DNA from: Anomaloglossus baeobatrachus
Lineage: Eukaryota > Chordata > Amphibia > Anura > Aromobatidae
Reading direction: 5' to 3'
DNA length: 64,000 bases
Assembly: GCF_048569485.1 (NCBI RefSeq)
Contig: NC_134356.1
Location: 466,569,820 to 466,633,819 of the forward strand
The notes beneath the pieces were generated by a model, which worked only from the letters and a program-made list of their open reading frames with translations, was not told where the DNA came from and did no database searches. This document shows positions 37,025-49,542 of this stretch, one piece after another. Both the position numbers and the translations under genes were made by a program. Every line of letters starts with the position of its first letter. The first letter of the stretch is position 1.

Positions 37025-38440
37025 TAATAAAAGTAAGCCCCGTAGCATGCCCAATCCAACAACCTGTAATATACTCAATGTAAGGATTCGGCTCTGCTTG
37101 CTAATTTTAGAAGTGGTCACATGACCACTTGCAGGTCATTTTAATACTTTGAGTCACAATTAGCTTCTCTTCCTGCTTCTCTTTATGGGCTGTAGTATTT
37201 CACTGAACATTGAGAGAATTAGGAAGAGCAGCTCATCGGCACGTGTGAAAATGGCGTATGAGCGGTCACATGACAACTACTCAAACCGCATAAGCCGTGT
37301 ATAGAAGGGGGCGCCAAACTGACCTCCTACTCCATGGACAGGAAAACCTAGATCCACCTCTGATACAGTGTATGGCATACCGTGTACAGACATCAGCTGC
37401 TATGTACTACTCCGGAGACAATACAATAGAGAGCACATTGTGATTTTCAGCAACCATTGCTGCCAGTGAGAACTTTCCCTTTCTGTATTTTTACTATTAC
37501 TTGGCTGTCTTAACATTGGGATCAATAAAAAAATGTGAGTAACTTTATTTTCTGTGTATAAGTGTAAATCTGAATGTGGCAGAACAGGATAAGATCCATG
37601 CTCAGTGGATTTATATCTAAATGCTACAGTTCGTGCTCTACTGTTATGGCTTAAAATGCTAACGTTATGGGGCCCCCACCAGATTTTCTGCCCAGGGGCC
37701 CCCACCAACCTTAATCTGGCCCTGGAACTAGGTAATAGCACAGGGTAAAAGGATTTGGGCATAAAAGTAGATCCCAGATTCAACCTGAGCCAACAGTGTG
37801 GTGCTGCAGCTAAAAAGGCCAATACAATTCTGGGATGTATCAAGACAAGCATTAAATCTAAATCAAAAGAGGTCATTATTCCCCTATACTCTGCCCTGGT
37901 GAGACCCCACCTGAAATACAGTGTTCAGTTCTGGGAGCCCCAATTCAAGAAATACATTGATATACTGGAGCAAGTCCAGAGAAGAGCAACCAAGATGGTA
38001 GAATGTCATCAAACCATGTTATATGAAGAACCGCTAAAAGAACTAGGAATGTTTAGTTTACAAAAGAGAAGGCTGAGACTTAATAGCGGTCAACAAATAT
38101 CTGAAAGGCAGTCACACTGCAGAGGGAATTACCCTATTTGCATTAGCACAAGGAAGTACAAGAAGCAATGGGATGAAACTAAAAGGAAGGAGATTCAGAT
38201 TAGACATTAGGAAATACTTTGTGACAGTGAGGGCAGTCAGAGAGTAGAACAGGCTACCACGGGAGGTGGTGAGCTCTCCATAAATGGAACACTTCAATCA
38301 GAAGCTTGATAACCATATAGCTGGAATGATTTAGTAAAACCTGCACTCGCAGGGGGTTGTACCCGATGCCCCCTGAGGTCCCTTCCAATTCTACCATTTT
38401 ATGATTCTATGAATCTATTCTATGATTAATAACTCTGAAC

Positions 38441-38975
38441 TAGTGTTTGGGCATCTCAAAAAAGAGAAAGAGCTCAAATCGTTAACATTTAAGATAGTTG
38501 GATGGACCCGTTCTCAAGAATGGGCTCCATAGGTTAATGGCTGAGTGAGTTCTTTGGTGTATTACTCAAAACAGTTGTTTAAATTCTTTTTATCTTAATT
38601 CTATATTTTTATTTCTATAATTTGTATCTCATATCTTCATTTGAATTTTCAAACTGTAGACCTCCAGCACATAAAAGATGCTATTGCTTATAATTAATTG
38701 ATAAAGGCATTTATGTGTAAACAGAAAGAGGAAAAATAATGAATACAGCTATTAAAATACATAATTTGCCAATAGGTTATATTACTTGTTATATGTCAGC
38801 TATAAACCAGTTATAAAAACATGTTTTGTTTCAGTTAAATGAAACCAAGGTTAGGATTGAAGATCTTGTTAGAATATTCTCTAAGACATGTTCAATAAAT
38901 AAGATATTCTCACAGAAACAAGATTCCTGGAAGTCTTTTGCATCAGAATTATCCTTGAAAATTATGTTCTACTTA
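38441..38975. other. unassigned intronic DNA
   Basis: This stretch is AT-rich and no feature is recognised. Confidence 0.4.
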
Positions 38976-39009
38976 AAAACATGGTCGAAAGTGTTGGCAC
39001 CCTTAAGAT

Positions 39010-39933
39010 TGTTATGACGTGCCCACGGGGTCTGGGGTTACCTGTCACCAAGCTGCGGTGCTGGTCCTGGGTCACCGCCGTGGCCTTGCCCGATTGCGTG
39101 ACCCCGGCAGTGTCAATAAAGCTGGGGATGGCGATGATGGGGGTAGTTGTTCGTGACGCCACCTGTGGAGTGTGGCCAATTATTAGCCGCCATTGCGGGA
39201 CCTCTCTCTGCTGGTGCGGATGGTAACATAGCTCGGGTGTCACAGCTCTCCACAGGCAGAGCTTGGCCCCAGGGAGGATGATAGGAGTGGTAGTCGCCTA
39301 TGGCGATGTGCCGGCAGTAACGGGACGACACAGAGGGTGCAGTTCAAGTTCTTTACTCACTGGAAGCACACTGCCATTGGAGCACCGAGCTACACTGTGA
39401 TGGGCTTCAGCCGATCCCGGTTACTTCGGAAGTCGAGGCCAGTATTTCCTTTTGTGCATCTCCTTTCGACGGTTTCCCTCCACCTCCAGCTCCTGGGTCG
39501 TGGAACAGGTCACGGGTGCCTTCTGCACTTCCCGAAAACCCTGGGATCCCCCTTCTTTTCTAAGAACCCAGGTCGAGATTCCCGCTCTAGACCACGGGCC
39601 CAAAACTGTCCGTGTCTCTGCTAATCTCCTCCTGAGTGCGATCTGGCCCTTGCTGCGCCCGGAACAGACTGACTACTGAGTGTGATGGCTCCTAACTACC
39701 CCTGTTGGTGCCCCACCTCCTGAGTTCCTGAACTAGTGGACAAAAGATCCCATACCTCATGATGGCCACCCCAGCACCCAGTCCCAGGGGAAGAGCTCCC
39801 ATGTTATGTGATGGTTGAGTGTGTTGTTGTTGGTTTTTCGGCAATGACCTCCTCCGTATCCGAGATGAATACTGCACCTCAGGTGAGGTGCAGTATCCTG
39901 TGGCCCCTGAAGCCGCAGGGTGGCACAATAACA
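39010..39933 (-). mobile_element. solo LTR (fossil)
   Basis: The insertion runs from TGTTATGACGTG to CACAATAACA, with TG...CA ends, about 0.92 kb. It interrupts the terminal repeat of the Tc1 element: terminal-repeat sequence stops at TAAGATTGTT and resumes at CAGAGAATGAAG. It is a lone LTR with no internal coding sequence. The duplication is not clear. Confidence 0.65.
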
Positions 39934-40177
39934 GAGAATGAAGTATGTCTCCTAAAAAAAAAATATATTGCAATTACACATGTTTATCATGCACATGTTT
40001 ATTTCCTTTGTCTGTATAGGAGCAACACAAAAAAGCAGAGACATAAAGTCAAATTGGACATAATTTGCACACAAAATCCCAAAACTTGGCAGGACAACAA
40101 TGTTGGCACAATCAACTTAATATTTACAATAAATAATGGCAATCAATCGCTTCCTATTACCATCAAAAAGCTCCTTA

Positions 40178-41234
40178 TGTGGCGCCCCTGACCTGGTCAG
40201 GCACCACAGAGTACTGCACCCATGCTGAGACAGTGCTTCCAGGTAATTCCAAAAGGCCAGAATGAGGTGTGTACACACAAACACATAGTGACCAGGTCTC
40301 CCACATCTTTAGAGGGGACCCTTGGGTAGCTCTGAAGAGGTTAATTTTCAATTCTCAGCAAGGGGTGTAGAGGAGGGGCTGATAGCTAAGATGCAGTGGC
40401 AGTAGGAAAAGGAGGAGGAGCAAGCCAGTCTGGAGTAGTATACAGAAGTTGCTGAAGGAAGCAGACGTACAGCCACGCTAGCCAGACCCTGCTTGTGTGG
40501 TAGCTGTTAGCGGGGGAGTACAGTGACCACAAAGTCAGCCTGAAAGACACCTGCAGAGGGGCAGTCGAGTACGGGGATTGCTGGTAACTACGCATGCACA
40601 GGTAACAGGTCCCTAGAGCCAGATATCGATCTTCTGATCTGCTAAACCTGCCGGTGAGGGGACTAGAGGTTCCTCACCAAAGATACAGAGCTCGAGCCTC
40701 AGCAGCAACAGGGGGACCCATAGGGGACCCATAAGGAGATAGGGCCAGAAGCCATCTCACGAGGTCCACGCTGCCGGCAAACGGGCCAGAAAGGGAAGGA
40801 GAGGCAGTAGCGACTTTCCCTGGATGAATCCCACGATACTACAAGTCAGGGGTTATCCGAAACAAAAGAAGTGCAAGAAAGGCGAGTTAATAGCTACCCT
40901 CAGAACGGCCTGCGGGAATTCCTGGTTCCACCTGGTATAATCTCAGCATCACCCGGGTATCTCACCAACCAACTAAAAGTGAGTAAACAAGTTAAAAGAC
41001 TTTCTGGACTGCGACTGATTCATTCTGTGACCTGTGGTTCCACACACATATACCCCTGCCCCTGGGGCCAGCCTCACTCTCGGGAGGCCATAACACCAGA
41101 CTGCAGACACCATCAGCCCCAGACGCTCATTAAACTGCAGTGGCGGTCCCCTACCACCCTGACCGCAAAACCGAGAGTGGCGTCATGACTCCTATGAAAG
41201 TGAACCTGACATACCTGTTGCCAGAAGGGTCCCT
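40178..41234 (+). mobile_element. solo LTR-like insertion (fossil)
   Basis: It begins TGTGGCGCCCCTGACC and is related in layout to the other LTRs here: a hairpin at the very start and a GTGGCGTCATGAC block near the end. It lies between the inner edge of the Tc1 terminal repeat and the transposase gene. The right border is approximate. Confidence 0.6.
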
Positions 41235-41426
41235 ACAGAGAAGTCTCCACAGTGTCCCGCTGCAGCGCTGTGGTGGGCGACTCACTTACACATATCAACT
41301 GGAATTTTGGACTACTCTTCTTTTGCAAACTGGTCCACTGGTCTTTCATATTTGAAGGGTGCCTTCTCCCAACAGCAATTTTAAGATCTCTCCATAGGTG
41401 TTCCATGGGATTTGGATCCGAACTCA

Positions 41427-41720
<294 letters not shown>

Positions 41721-42532
41721 TCATTCCATTTTTTTTAAGTAGTAGAGTGATGTGCTTTACCAAAAAGCTCTATCTTGGTCTCATCTTTCCACAAGATGTT
41801 TTTACAGAAGGATTTTAGCTTACTTATGTACATTTTGGCATATTTCAATCTAGCTGTTTTATTTCTTTGTCTGCAGTGGGGTCTCCTTCATAGCGTTTAA
41901 TTTAATTCAAATGTCGACAGATAGTTTCGCTGACACTGATGTACCCTGAGCTTGCAGGACAGCTTGAATTTCTTTGGAATTCAATTGGGGCTGCTTATCC
42001 ACCACCTGGCCTATCCTGTGTTTCAATCTTTCATCAATTTTACTCTGTTGTCCATGTCCAGAGAGATTAGTTACAGGGTCATGGGTTGTAAAATTCATTT
42101 TATTGTGCACCATGGACAAGGGAACATCAAGATCTTTGGAGATGGACTTATAAGCTTGAGATTGTTGATATTTTTCAACAATTTTGGTTCTCAAGTCCTC
42201 AGACAGTTTTCTTCTCCTCTTTCTGTTCTCCATGCTTAGGGTGGCACGTACATCACACAATGCAAACATTGAGTCAACATCTCTCCTTTTTATCTGGTTT
42301 AGGTGTGATTTCCACAACTTTTTAAAGGTGCCAACAATTTTGGTCAATTTTCGGGGTTTTGTGTGAAATTATGTCCAACATGCCTTCTTTTCTCAGTATT
42401 TTGTCTTGTTCCAATACACACAAAGTAAATATATGTTTATGACAAAACATGTATAATTACAGTAATTTTCTTGGAGAAATACTTCATTTTCTGGAACAAT
42501 TTCAGGGGTGCCAACACTTTCAGCCATGGCTG

Positions 42533-42913
42533 TATTAATTCTTTAATTATTTAGTCTGGACATTTTTAGAAACTCAATGCCTATGATCCAGAATTTTGAT
42601 TTAAATACCACACCCTTCTGCAACAGGGCAGATCCCTCTCAAATTTTGCTCACATCTGCATATAAATACACCAAGTGCAATGCAATATAAAATCGCATTT
42701 CACTGGCATCAATGTTATTCAATGAGGCACTGTTTGATCTGCGATTTTTTCTTCTGCTTTTATCTGACTGAGGAAAAAAAATTGCAGCATGCTAGTACGG
42801 TTGTGTATTTCCGACAGGACTCGACAGTGCAAGTCTATGGGTATGAGAAAAAGAACCATCTGTATGCCGTCAGTTTTTTATGATTACATTACCATTTTGC
42901 ATTGCATACAGAT
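42533..42913. other. unassigned intronic DNA
   Basis: No feature is recognised. Confidence 0.4.
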
Positions 42914-42917
42914 GTCA

Positions 42918-44035
42918 TGTGCCGCCCCCGTGTCAGCAGCCAACACTGCTCGGATCCGGACCTTCAGGGGTGGAGGCTTGAGGGTCTCCGGACCCAGGGG
43001 TCTCGCGGACACGCCGAATAAAAAGGGGACGTATATGTACTGCCTGGGCCGTATTAAGTTCGTGACGCCACCCACTGTATGTGGTGAGGTAGGACACCAC
43101 CACTGCTGTGACGGGGCACCCGGGGGAGATGTTGTGCAGCAAGTTGTTTACCCCTCCGTGGGCAGGGATGGTGGCCCCGGGACTCGGTTGGTGCGTGCAG
43201 GGGATGGCGACCGCAGGGGGTGCTGGTGTACTCATTTTTAGAAACACACACAAGTCTCTGGTAAACCAAGGTGATGGTGGCCGGTGCCGCGGCCGGTTGC
43301 GTTCTGGTCCCCCACCCGGCTGGTGGTCTCTATCCTTTTCCTGCACTGCTTTAAGTAGAAATAACTTCCTAGTATGAAACGTAATAGTCCGCTCCCGGCT
43401 GGATGTGGCCTAAGGAGCTGTGCCCGCAGACGTTGACCCATGGGATCTATGGGCCTTGGCGGTGACCTCTTATTCCTAATCGGTGGGCTGTTGTCTTCTA
43501 TGAGGGACTTGGGTGGGACAGAACCTCTAGTCCTTGCCTCAATCGGTTAGTTAACCAGCTCCAGTCGATTCTGGTTTCTGGCTTCAGGGTCCGAGTATCC
43601 CCCTTTGTGCTACGGTTTCCGGGTCGGTTTCCCATGTCGGTACCGGCGGGCTACAACCCTGTTCCGGTCCACCTCGGTTCCACCGAGCCATCTTCCCGTC
43701 TCCTGCTGACGGAGACCACCGTCTGCCTCCTAGCCAGCGGCACCAGGGCTCCTACCCTGGTACCTGTCAGTTTGCTTCAGGCCTGACACACAGGCCTGAC
43801 CTCAACTCAAACTCCTCTCCAACTGAACCTCAACACCTTACTGCTGGTTTTCCCGCCCCGGGCTGTCTAAACCCCTGGGTGGGCGTGTACCAACCACCTG
43901 GCCACGCCCACTGGTGTGTCTATCTGTCCCTAAGGGGGTGACTAGGGTTTAATGGTTGGCTGTGTGTTTCCTCATGAGGGAATGGTGTTATGCGAGGGCC
44001 TATTTGTGACTACCTAGTTTTGCCAGGGCGTCACA
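42918..44035 (-). mobile_element. solo LTR with 4-bp duplication (fossil)
   Basis: This 1,118-bp insertion, read on the minus strand, begins TGTGACGCCCTGG and ends GGCGGCACA. GTCA flanks both sides (42914-42917 and 44036-44039). It is related to the LTRs at 47333-48474 and 61971-63018. No internal region is left, as expected after recombination between two LTRs. Confidence 0.85.
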
Positions 44036-44039
44036 GTCA

Positions 44040-44923
44040 TATGCATGAAATACGGATCCTAGGCAAGAAAAACAATCATACATTTGCATAGCCCTCCTAT
44101 AACAAATAGAATACCAAATGGATTTCACTTGCCTCACTTTTCTGGATAAAAACTGGTGGGATTTTTTATTTTTTTTATGCATATGTGAGCAAATCCTTAT
44201 ATTCATAGCGATCCCATATACAAATCACTTTTATATCTTATCTTTATAACTTTTAATTGTAAATTTTATTCAAAATATTTTTTTCTTTTATTCATATCAC
44301 CTATGAAGACTTGATCTTTGGTGGATATTTTCCTTATGATTAGCTGTACTATAGCATGTAATGTAATAGCTGCAATGCATTATGGAGAAGCCCATGCGGC
44401 TGCATCTAAGATGATGTGAGCCTTGTCTGACTGATGACGGAGGGCATTGTTGGGAGATTTAGGCTAATCAGATTGCAAAGGGTTCAAATATTCTGTTACC
44501 TGTGAATTTCCTCAAGTCTGACACAAATTCAATTAACATTGAATTAATTGCTTCATCTCTGCTATGTATCTATCAGTCCCTGTCCTCACACATATTAGGA
44601 CTAATTTCATGAAAACCCCGGAAAAGTGCTCTCAGCAGCATTGGGCCATCCCTACATGTTAAAAGGAAACTTAACAAGTTAATCAAAGTGTCTCTTCTTG
44701 ATGTAACCACTCACAACTGGTATCACTGAGATGTCAATGTATTTATACAATTTTAGGAGGAATAACAAGACTGGCCCAATACATAGTTGTGAGAAGAAAT
44801 GATGCAGAAATCTTAATTAATGGGGATTTCAATACAAAGTAAAAATAGGAGAAATTCTAAAGTGATCTCAACAGTAACACACAACGCAGTCTTCAACGAA
44901 ATGTAACTTTGTGTTCATTGCAG
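44040..44923. other. intron upstream of exon B
   Basis: No mobile element is recognised. The last bases, TTCATTGCAG, form the acceptor of exon B. Confidence 0.5.
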
Positions 44924-45119
44924 AAAACAAGTGTGTAAAACAATGTCCAACTGGGACATACAACACAAGTGAAGAAGCCGATGGAGTGACACTTGGCTTC
45001 TGTTCAGCTTGCCACCAGGTCTGCACTACATGCCATGGAGGATCAGCCAAGGACTGTGATATGTGTGCTTCTGGATACTACAAACTGCTTCACCTTTGCA
45101 TACTACATTGCCCCCCTGG
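44924..45119 (+). CDS. exon B: furin-like cysteine-rich repeat (same gene as exon A, partial)
   Basis: This 196-bp exon has acceptor TTCATTGCAG and donor CTGG followed by GTAAGT. It enters in phase 1, matching the exit phase of exon A, and leaves in phase 2. The reading is KNKCVKQCPTGTYNTSEE, then a furin-like unit with CSACHQVCTTCHGGSAKDC and CILHCPPG. It continues directly the repeat string of exon A, where the last unit ends in VPFFLY. Secreted convertases of the PCSK5/6 type and FRAS1 carry such units. Cysteine spacing is regular and no stop occurs. No further exon is seen in the remaining 18.9 kb, so the next intron is also long. Confidence 0.8.
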
Positions 45120-45261
45120 GTAAGTACATTGATGCTCTCTATTAGTCTAGTAGTATGTGTACTGTCATCCATGGTAATAACTATGTAAATTCACTCAACT
45201 TGTATGCATGCAGCCTCGACGACCTACAGACTATGCGTCTGTTTCTGTCAAGCACTGAGTA

Positions 45262-45562
45262 TTCATTAATTTCTAGAAGTTACTGAGGACCAGAGGGCAA
45301 TCACTGTGAGTGGAAGAAAGGTGATTCCAGCAGCTAAATAGGAAAGGGTTCTTTACAGTAAGAGTAGTCAGATTGTGGAATGTCCTACTACAAGAGGTGG
45401 TAATGGCTGACACTAGAAAAAAGAGCTGCATGATTTGCACAGTAAACACAACATTGTCGGTTATACATGATTTAATGACAAAATGTATCATTGGTGGAGA
45501 AAGGTTGAACTAGAACTATATGGACCTAGGTCTTTTTTTCAACCTATATAACTATGTACTGT
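45262..45562 (+). mobile_element. LINE 3'-end fragment (CR1/L2 kind)
   Basis: GAAAGGGTTCTTTACAGTAAG, TGTGGAATGTCCTAC and GGTCTTTTTTTCAACCTATA match the 3' region of a LINE common in frogs. It is 5' truncated, with no intact frame. Confidence 0.6.
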
Positions 45563-45580
45563 CTCTTTGCCTATGAACTA

Positions 45581-46134
45581 AGGCCGGCGTCACACGGGAT
45601 GATATGTCATGCGATCACATGAGCGATCGCACCTGCCCCCGTCGTTTGTGCGTCACGGGCAATTTGTTGCCCGTGGCGCACAAAGTCGGTAACCCCCTGT
45701 CACACATACTTACCTCCCGAACGACCTCGCTGTGGGCGGCGAACATCCTCTTCCTGAAGGGGGAAGGATATTCGGCGTCACAGCGACGTCACACAGCGGC
45801 CGCCCAATGGAAGCGGAGGGGCGGAGATTAGCGGGACGTAACATCCCGCCCACCTCCTTCCTTCCTCATTGCCGGCGGGACGCAGATAAGTTGTGTTCGT
45901 CATTCCCGGGGTGTCACATGGAGCGATGTGTGCTGCCTCGGGAATGACGAACTACCGGCGCACAGAAGGAGGAACTACTTTATGAAAATGAACGACGTGT
46001 CAACGAGCAACGATAAGGTGAGTATTTTTGCTCGTTCACAGTCGTTCGTAGCTGTCACATGCCGGATTTGCGTCACGGAGTCCGTGACCCCGACGACATA
46101 TCGCCCGATATATCGTAGCGTGTGACGCCGCCCT
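45581..46134. mobile_element. MITE related to 17350-17939 and 18919-19499
   Basis: Ends AGGCCGGCGTCACACG and CGTGTGACGCCGCCCT are inverted repeats. Interior blocks such as CACACATACTTACC and CCCAATGGAAGCGGAGGGGC match the two copies near 18 kb. It is non-coding and GC-rich. Confidence 0.8.
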
Positions 46135-46139
46135 TACCC

Positions 46140-47120
46140 CTCTCATTGTGGGCTAGTCCCAAAACTTAACTACTTCTTGCCCTACAGCCTGGCAACTACA
46201 TATAATACTGCTATGTATGATGCACTATATAGCAACGTTTTACAAAACATAACATTACCATCATAATGAAACAAGACATCAGAATTTGCATTACAATTCA
46301 CATACCACATTGTTTACAAAGACGCAGAACACAAGTCACATTACACTACATGACAATATAATAACGCGATTGGTGCCTTCATATTCATGCCCAGGATGGT
46401 AAAGTGTTAAAATGTAAAAGATTTGTTTTGCCATTTGCTACTTTCTGAAATATATGCATATTACCCTGGAGTAACAGAAGAAAAAAAATAAGATGAAGAA
46501 ACGTCAAATCATTTGGGAAAAGCCATAAAGTTTTCAGCATCTCATTTATGGCGCACAGTATATTTTCAAATAATACAGAGAACATGAGACCTCGCATGAG
46601 TCCAGCTCATAACGACTTCCTTCCCAAAATGATCTCATTAGAGCATGCATAAAGCTATCAGACAGTAATCAAATAATGGCATATAAAATGCCTTTTGCAC
46701 TTCAAATTGCTTAGCATAGGTGTCTGTTACATAGAAATCTGTCACAAATTGAGCATTCTTGGGAATCTGTTATATGAGATATAAATTCAATTTGAGGCTC
46801 TACTTTAACTAGAAAATATGTGGTTCCGGTTTACTCCGTGTACTGTATTGTTTCATAGGCTCAATATGTGTGAATCACTTAGATCCTGTACACTTTAATT
46901 TTAATCCGTTATAAATATTTTAGTTTATTATACCATTACCTGCATTAAATAATTCAGAATGGAACTGTATCCTTCAGAAATAGATGCTTAGAACAGTAGG
47001 TCTACAAGACATTTCGGTCATATAGAAATATTCCGTGAAAATATAAGGCTGATTAACATGGGAAATAATAATATAATGATGGCTAATGAAGGTGATTATT
47101 TACAAAATTGACAGCTTGAT
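46140..47120. other. unassigned intronic DNA
   Basis: AT-rich, with no gene or nameable element. Confidence 0.4.
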
Positions 47121-47122
47121 GT

Positions 47123-48735
47123 TAAAGGGAACCTGTCAGTTAAAAACTGGCTATTAACCTGTAGACATAGGGTTAATCATCGGGTCAATAGCAATCTACT
47201 GCAACCCAGCAGCTCTGGAAGCCTTTCTACCAGGGGGAATTTAACTTTATTCCTGTCGGGAGCCTCGGGCTTTCGGTCATAGAGGTGCAGCTCACCGTCA
47301 CCGCTTTGTACATAGTGAGCAGTGTGACGCCCTGGGCTAGCCAGGTAGTCACAGTTAGAGCCCCGCACAACACCTGTCCCCTAAAAAGGTGTCATCAGCC
47401 AACCATTAAAACCCTAGTCACCTCTCTCAGTGCTTGATGGACACACCAGGGGGTGGAGCCAGGTGGTTGGCCACGCCCACCGAGGAGTTCAGAGAGCCTG
47501 AGGCAGGAAATCAGTGGAGTTGGAGTTAAACAGTCTGTTAGTGGAGGTGAAGTGAAGTGTAGGCAGGCCTGTGTGTCAGGTCTGCAGCTGTTTGAGAGGT
47601 GCCAGGGTTGGAGCCCGGGCACCTTTGGCTAGGAGGCAAGTGGTGGCCTCAGCCTGCAGGAGCCGGGAAGACGGCTCGATGGAACCGTGTGGACCGGGAC
47701 AGGGTAGTGGCCCGCCGGTACCGACCCGGGGAACCGACTCGGAAACCGGAGCACAAAGGGGGGTAACTCAGACCCTGAAACGAGGTCCAGAAGCCACTGG
47801 ACCGAGTTAATTAACTGATTGCAGTCTGGACTATAGGCCCTTTCCCACCCAAGTCCCGACTGACAACAACAGCCCAACGAGGGGGATAGAAAGCCACCGC
47901 ACAGGCAGAGAGATCCCACGGGCCAGCGTCTGCGGGCAAACAGTCTCTCCCGACATTCACAAGGCCAGGGAGCGGACTCCCATCGCTGAAGTGCAGGCAG
48001 TCCACAGATACACAAACACGATGCAGGAAAAAGGCAGAGAACACCAACCGGGTGGTGGACCCGATGCAGCCGGCTGCGGGCACCGACCACCATCATCTTG
48101 GTTTACCAGAGACTTGTGTGTGTTACTAATCGTGAGTACAACAGTGCCCTCCGACCGTGCACCCCCCAACCACACAATACCCAACGGGTCCCGGGGCCAT
48201 CATCCCTGCCCATGGAGGGGTTAACATCTTGCTGCGCAACATCTCCCCCGGGTGCCCAGTAAATGCAGCGGTGGTGTCCACCTTCACCACAACCCGTGGG
48301 TGGCGTCACAAACTCAAACACAGCTCCGTCCGTACGCCTACGTCCCCCTAAAGCGCCAGCCCCCCCTTTCAGATCGAAGTGGATCATGGGGCCCCCGGAT
48401 CCGGAGACGCTCGAGCCATCACCCGGCGAGTCTGGATCCGAGCGGCTGTAACTACACCCCGTCACTGACTGACAGCAGGATCAGCACTAATGTAATGCAG
48501 AGCTGATCAGTTGCTGCCGAAACATTGTTACAGCCACTGCTCAATATGTACTAAGCGGTGAAGCAAATTGCTCCGGCTACACTTCTATGATTGAAAGCCT
48601 AAGGCTGCCAAGAGTTCCATTGCTCCCGATAGCCAGGCTTTCAGTGTAGCAGCTGGACAGTTTTAGAACCCTATTAACTTGCAGAAAATAATCTCATATC
48701 TGCATTAACTTTTACCTCCTAACTGTCAGATACAA
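47123..48735. repeat. interspersed repeat with TTAAAGGGAACCTGTCAG end, split by an LTR
   Basis: The left end TTAAAGGGAACCTGTCAG is a common frog repeat terminus. The sequence continues after the LTR and fades near 48735, where only a weak match to the inverted end (CTGTCAG) is seen. It is non-coding. Confidence 0.5.
47333..48474 (+). mobile_element. solo LTR with 4-bp duplication (fossil)
   Basis: This 1,142-bp insertion begins TGTGACGCCCTGG and ends GACTGACA. GCAG flanks both sides (47329-47332 and 48475-48478). It is the same family as 42918-44035 and in the opposite orientation. No internal region is left. Confidence 0.85.
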
Positions 48736-49542
48736 TGTAAGTATGATCTGATCAATGTAACTATTATTATTATTATTATTAATAATAATTATTATAGCGC
48801 TATCAATTCCATGGCACTTTACATGTGAAAGGGGTATACATAATAGGGACAAGTACAATAATCATAAACAGTACAAGACACAGACAGGTACAGGAGGAGA
48901 GAGGTCCCTGCCCACGAGGGCTCACAGTCTACAAGGGATAGATGAGGATACAGTAGGTTATGGTAGAGCTGATTGTGCAGTGTTATATCAGACTGAGGGT
49001 TACGGCAGGTTGTAGGCTTGTCGGAAGAGGTGGGTCTTCAGGTTCCTTTTGAAGCTTGGCAAGGTAGGCGACAGTCTGATGTGTTGTGGCAGAGCATTCC
49101 AGAGTATGGGGGAGGCATGGGAGAAATCTTGGATGCGATGGTGGGAAGAGGAGATGAGAGGGGAGTAGAGAAGGAGATCTTGTGAGGATCAGAGGTTACG
49201 TGTAGGTAAGTACCAGGAGACTAGGTCACAGATGTAGGGAGGAGACAGGTTGTGGATGGCTTTGTATGTCATGGCTAGTGTTTTGAACTGGAGTCATTGG
49301 GCAATGGGAAGCCAGTGAAGGGATTGGCAGAGAGGAGAGGTCGGGGAGTAGCGGGGGGAGAGGTGGATTAGCCAGGCAGCATAGTTTAGAATAGATTGTA
49401 GGGGTGCGAGACTGTTAGAAGGGAGGCCATAGAGCAGGAGGTTGCAATAATCCAGACTGGAGATAATAAGGGCATGTATTAGGGTTTTTGCAGCTTCTTG
49501 AGAAAGGAATGTACATATCCGTGAAATATTTTTGAGTTGGAT

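Larger units (their letters stand above)
31167..37724. mobile_element. 6.6-kb non-autonomous hAT element
   Basis: Ends CAGGGCCGGATTA and TAATCTGGCCCTG are 13-bp inverted repeats with one mismatch. A perfect 8-bp duplication GAACTAGG lies at 31159-31166 and 37725-37732. GGGGCCCCCACCA words occur next to both ends. It has no hAT transposase. It carries a 2.1-kb minisatellite (32161-34310), a Tc1 copy (35052-36604) and a short inverted-repeat element (36706-37024). It sits in the CR1 LINE. Confidence 0.93.
28015..38440 (+). mobile_element. CR1-type LINE split by two DNA transposons
   Basis: Three pieces make up one LINE: 28015-28886, 30778-31158 and 37733-38440. The first piece encodes endonuclease-like sequence (IVIMADFNYPDIHWETLTG). 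The second encodes part of the reverse transcriptase region. The third encodes the C-terminal segment (SQQCGAAAKKANTILGC, SALVRPHLKYSVQFWEPQ, LEQVQRRATKM). The 3' end shows TTCTATGAATCTATTCTATG, the short-repeat tail typical of CR1. The frame is decayed, with many stops and shifts. Inserted in it are a TTAA-target element and a hAT element. Confidence 0.88.
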
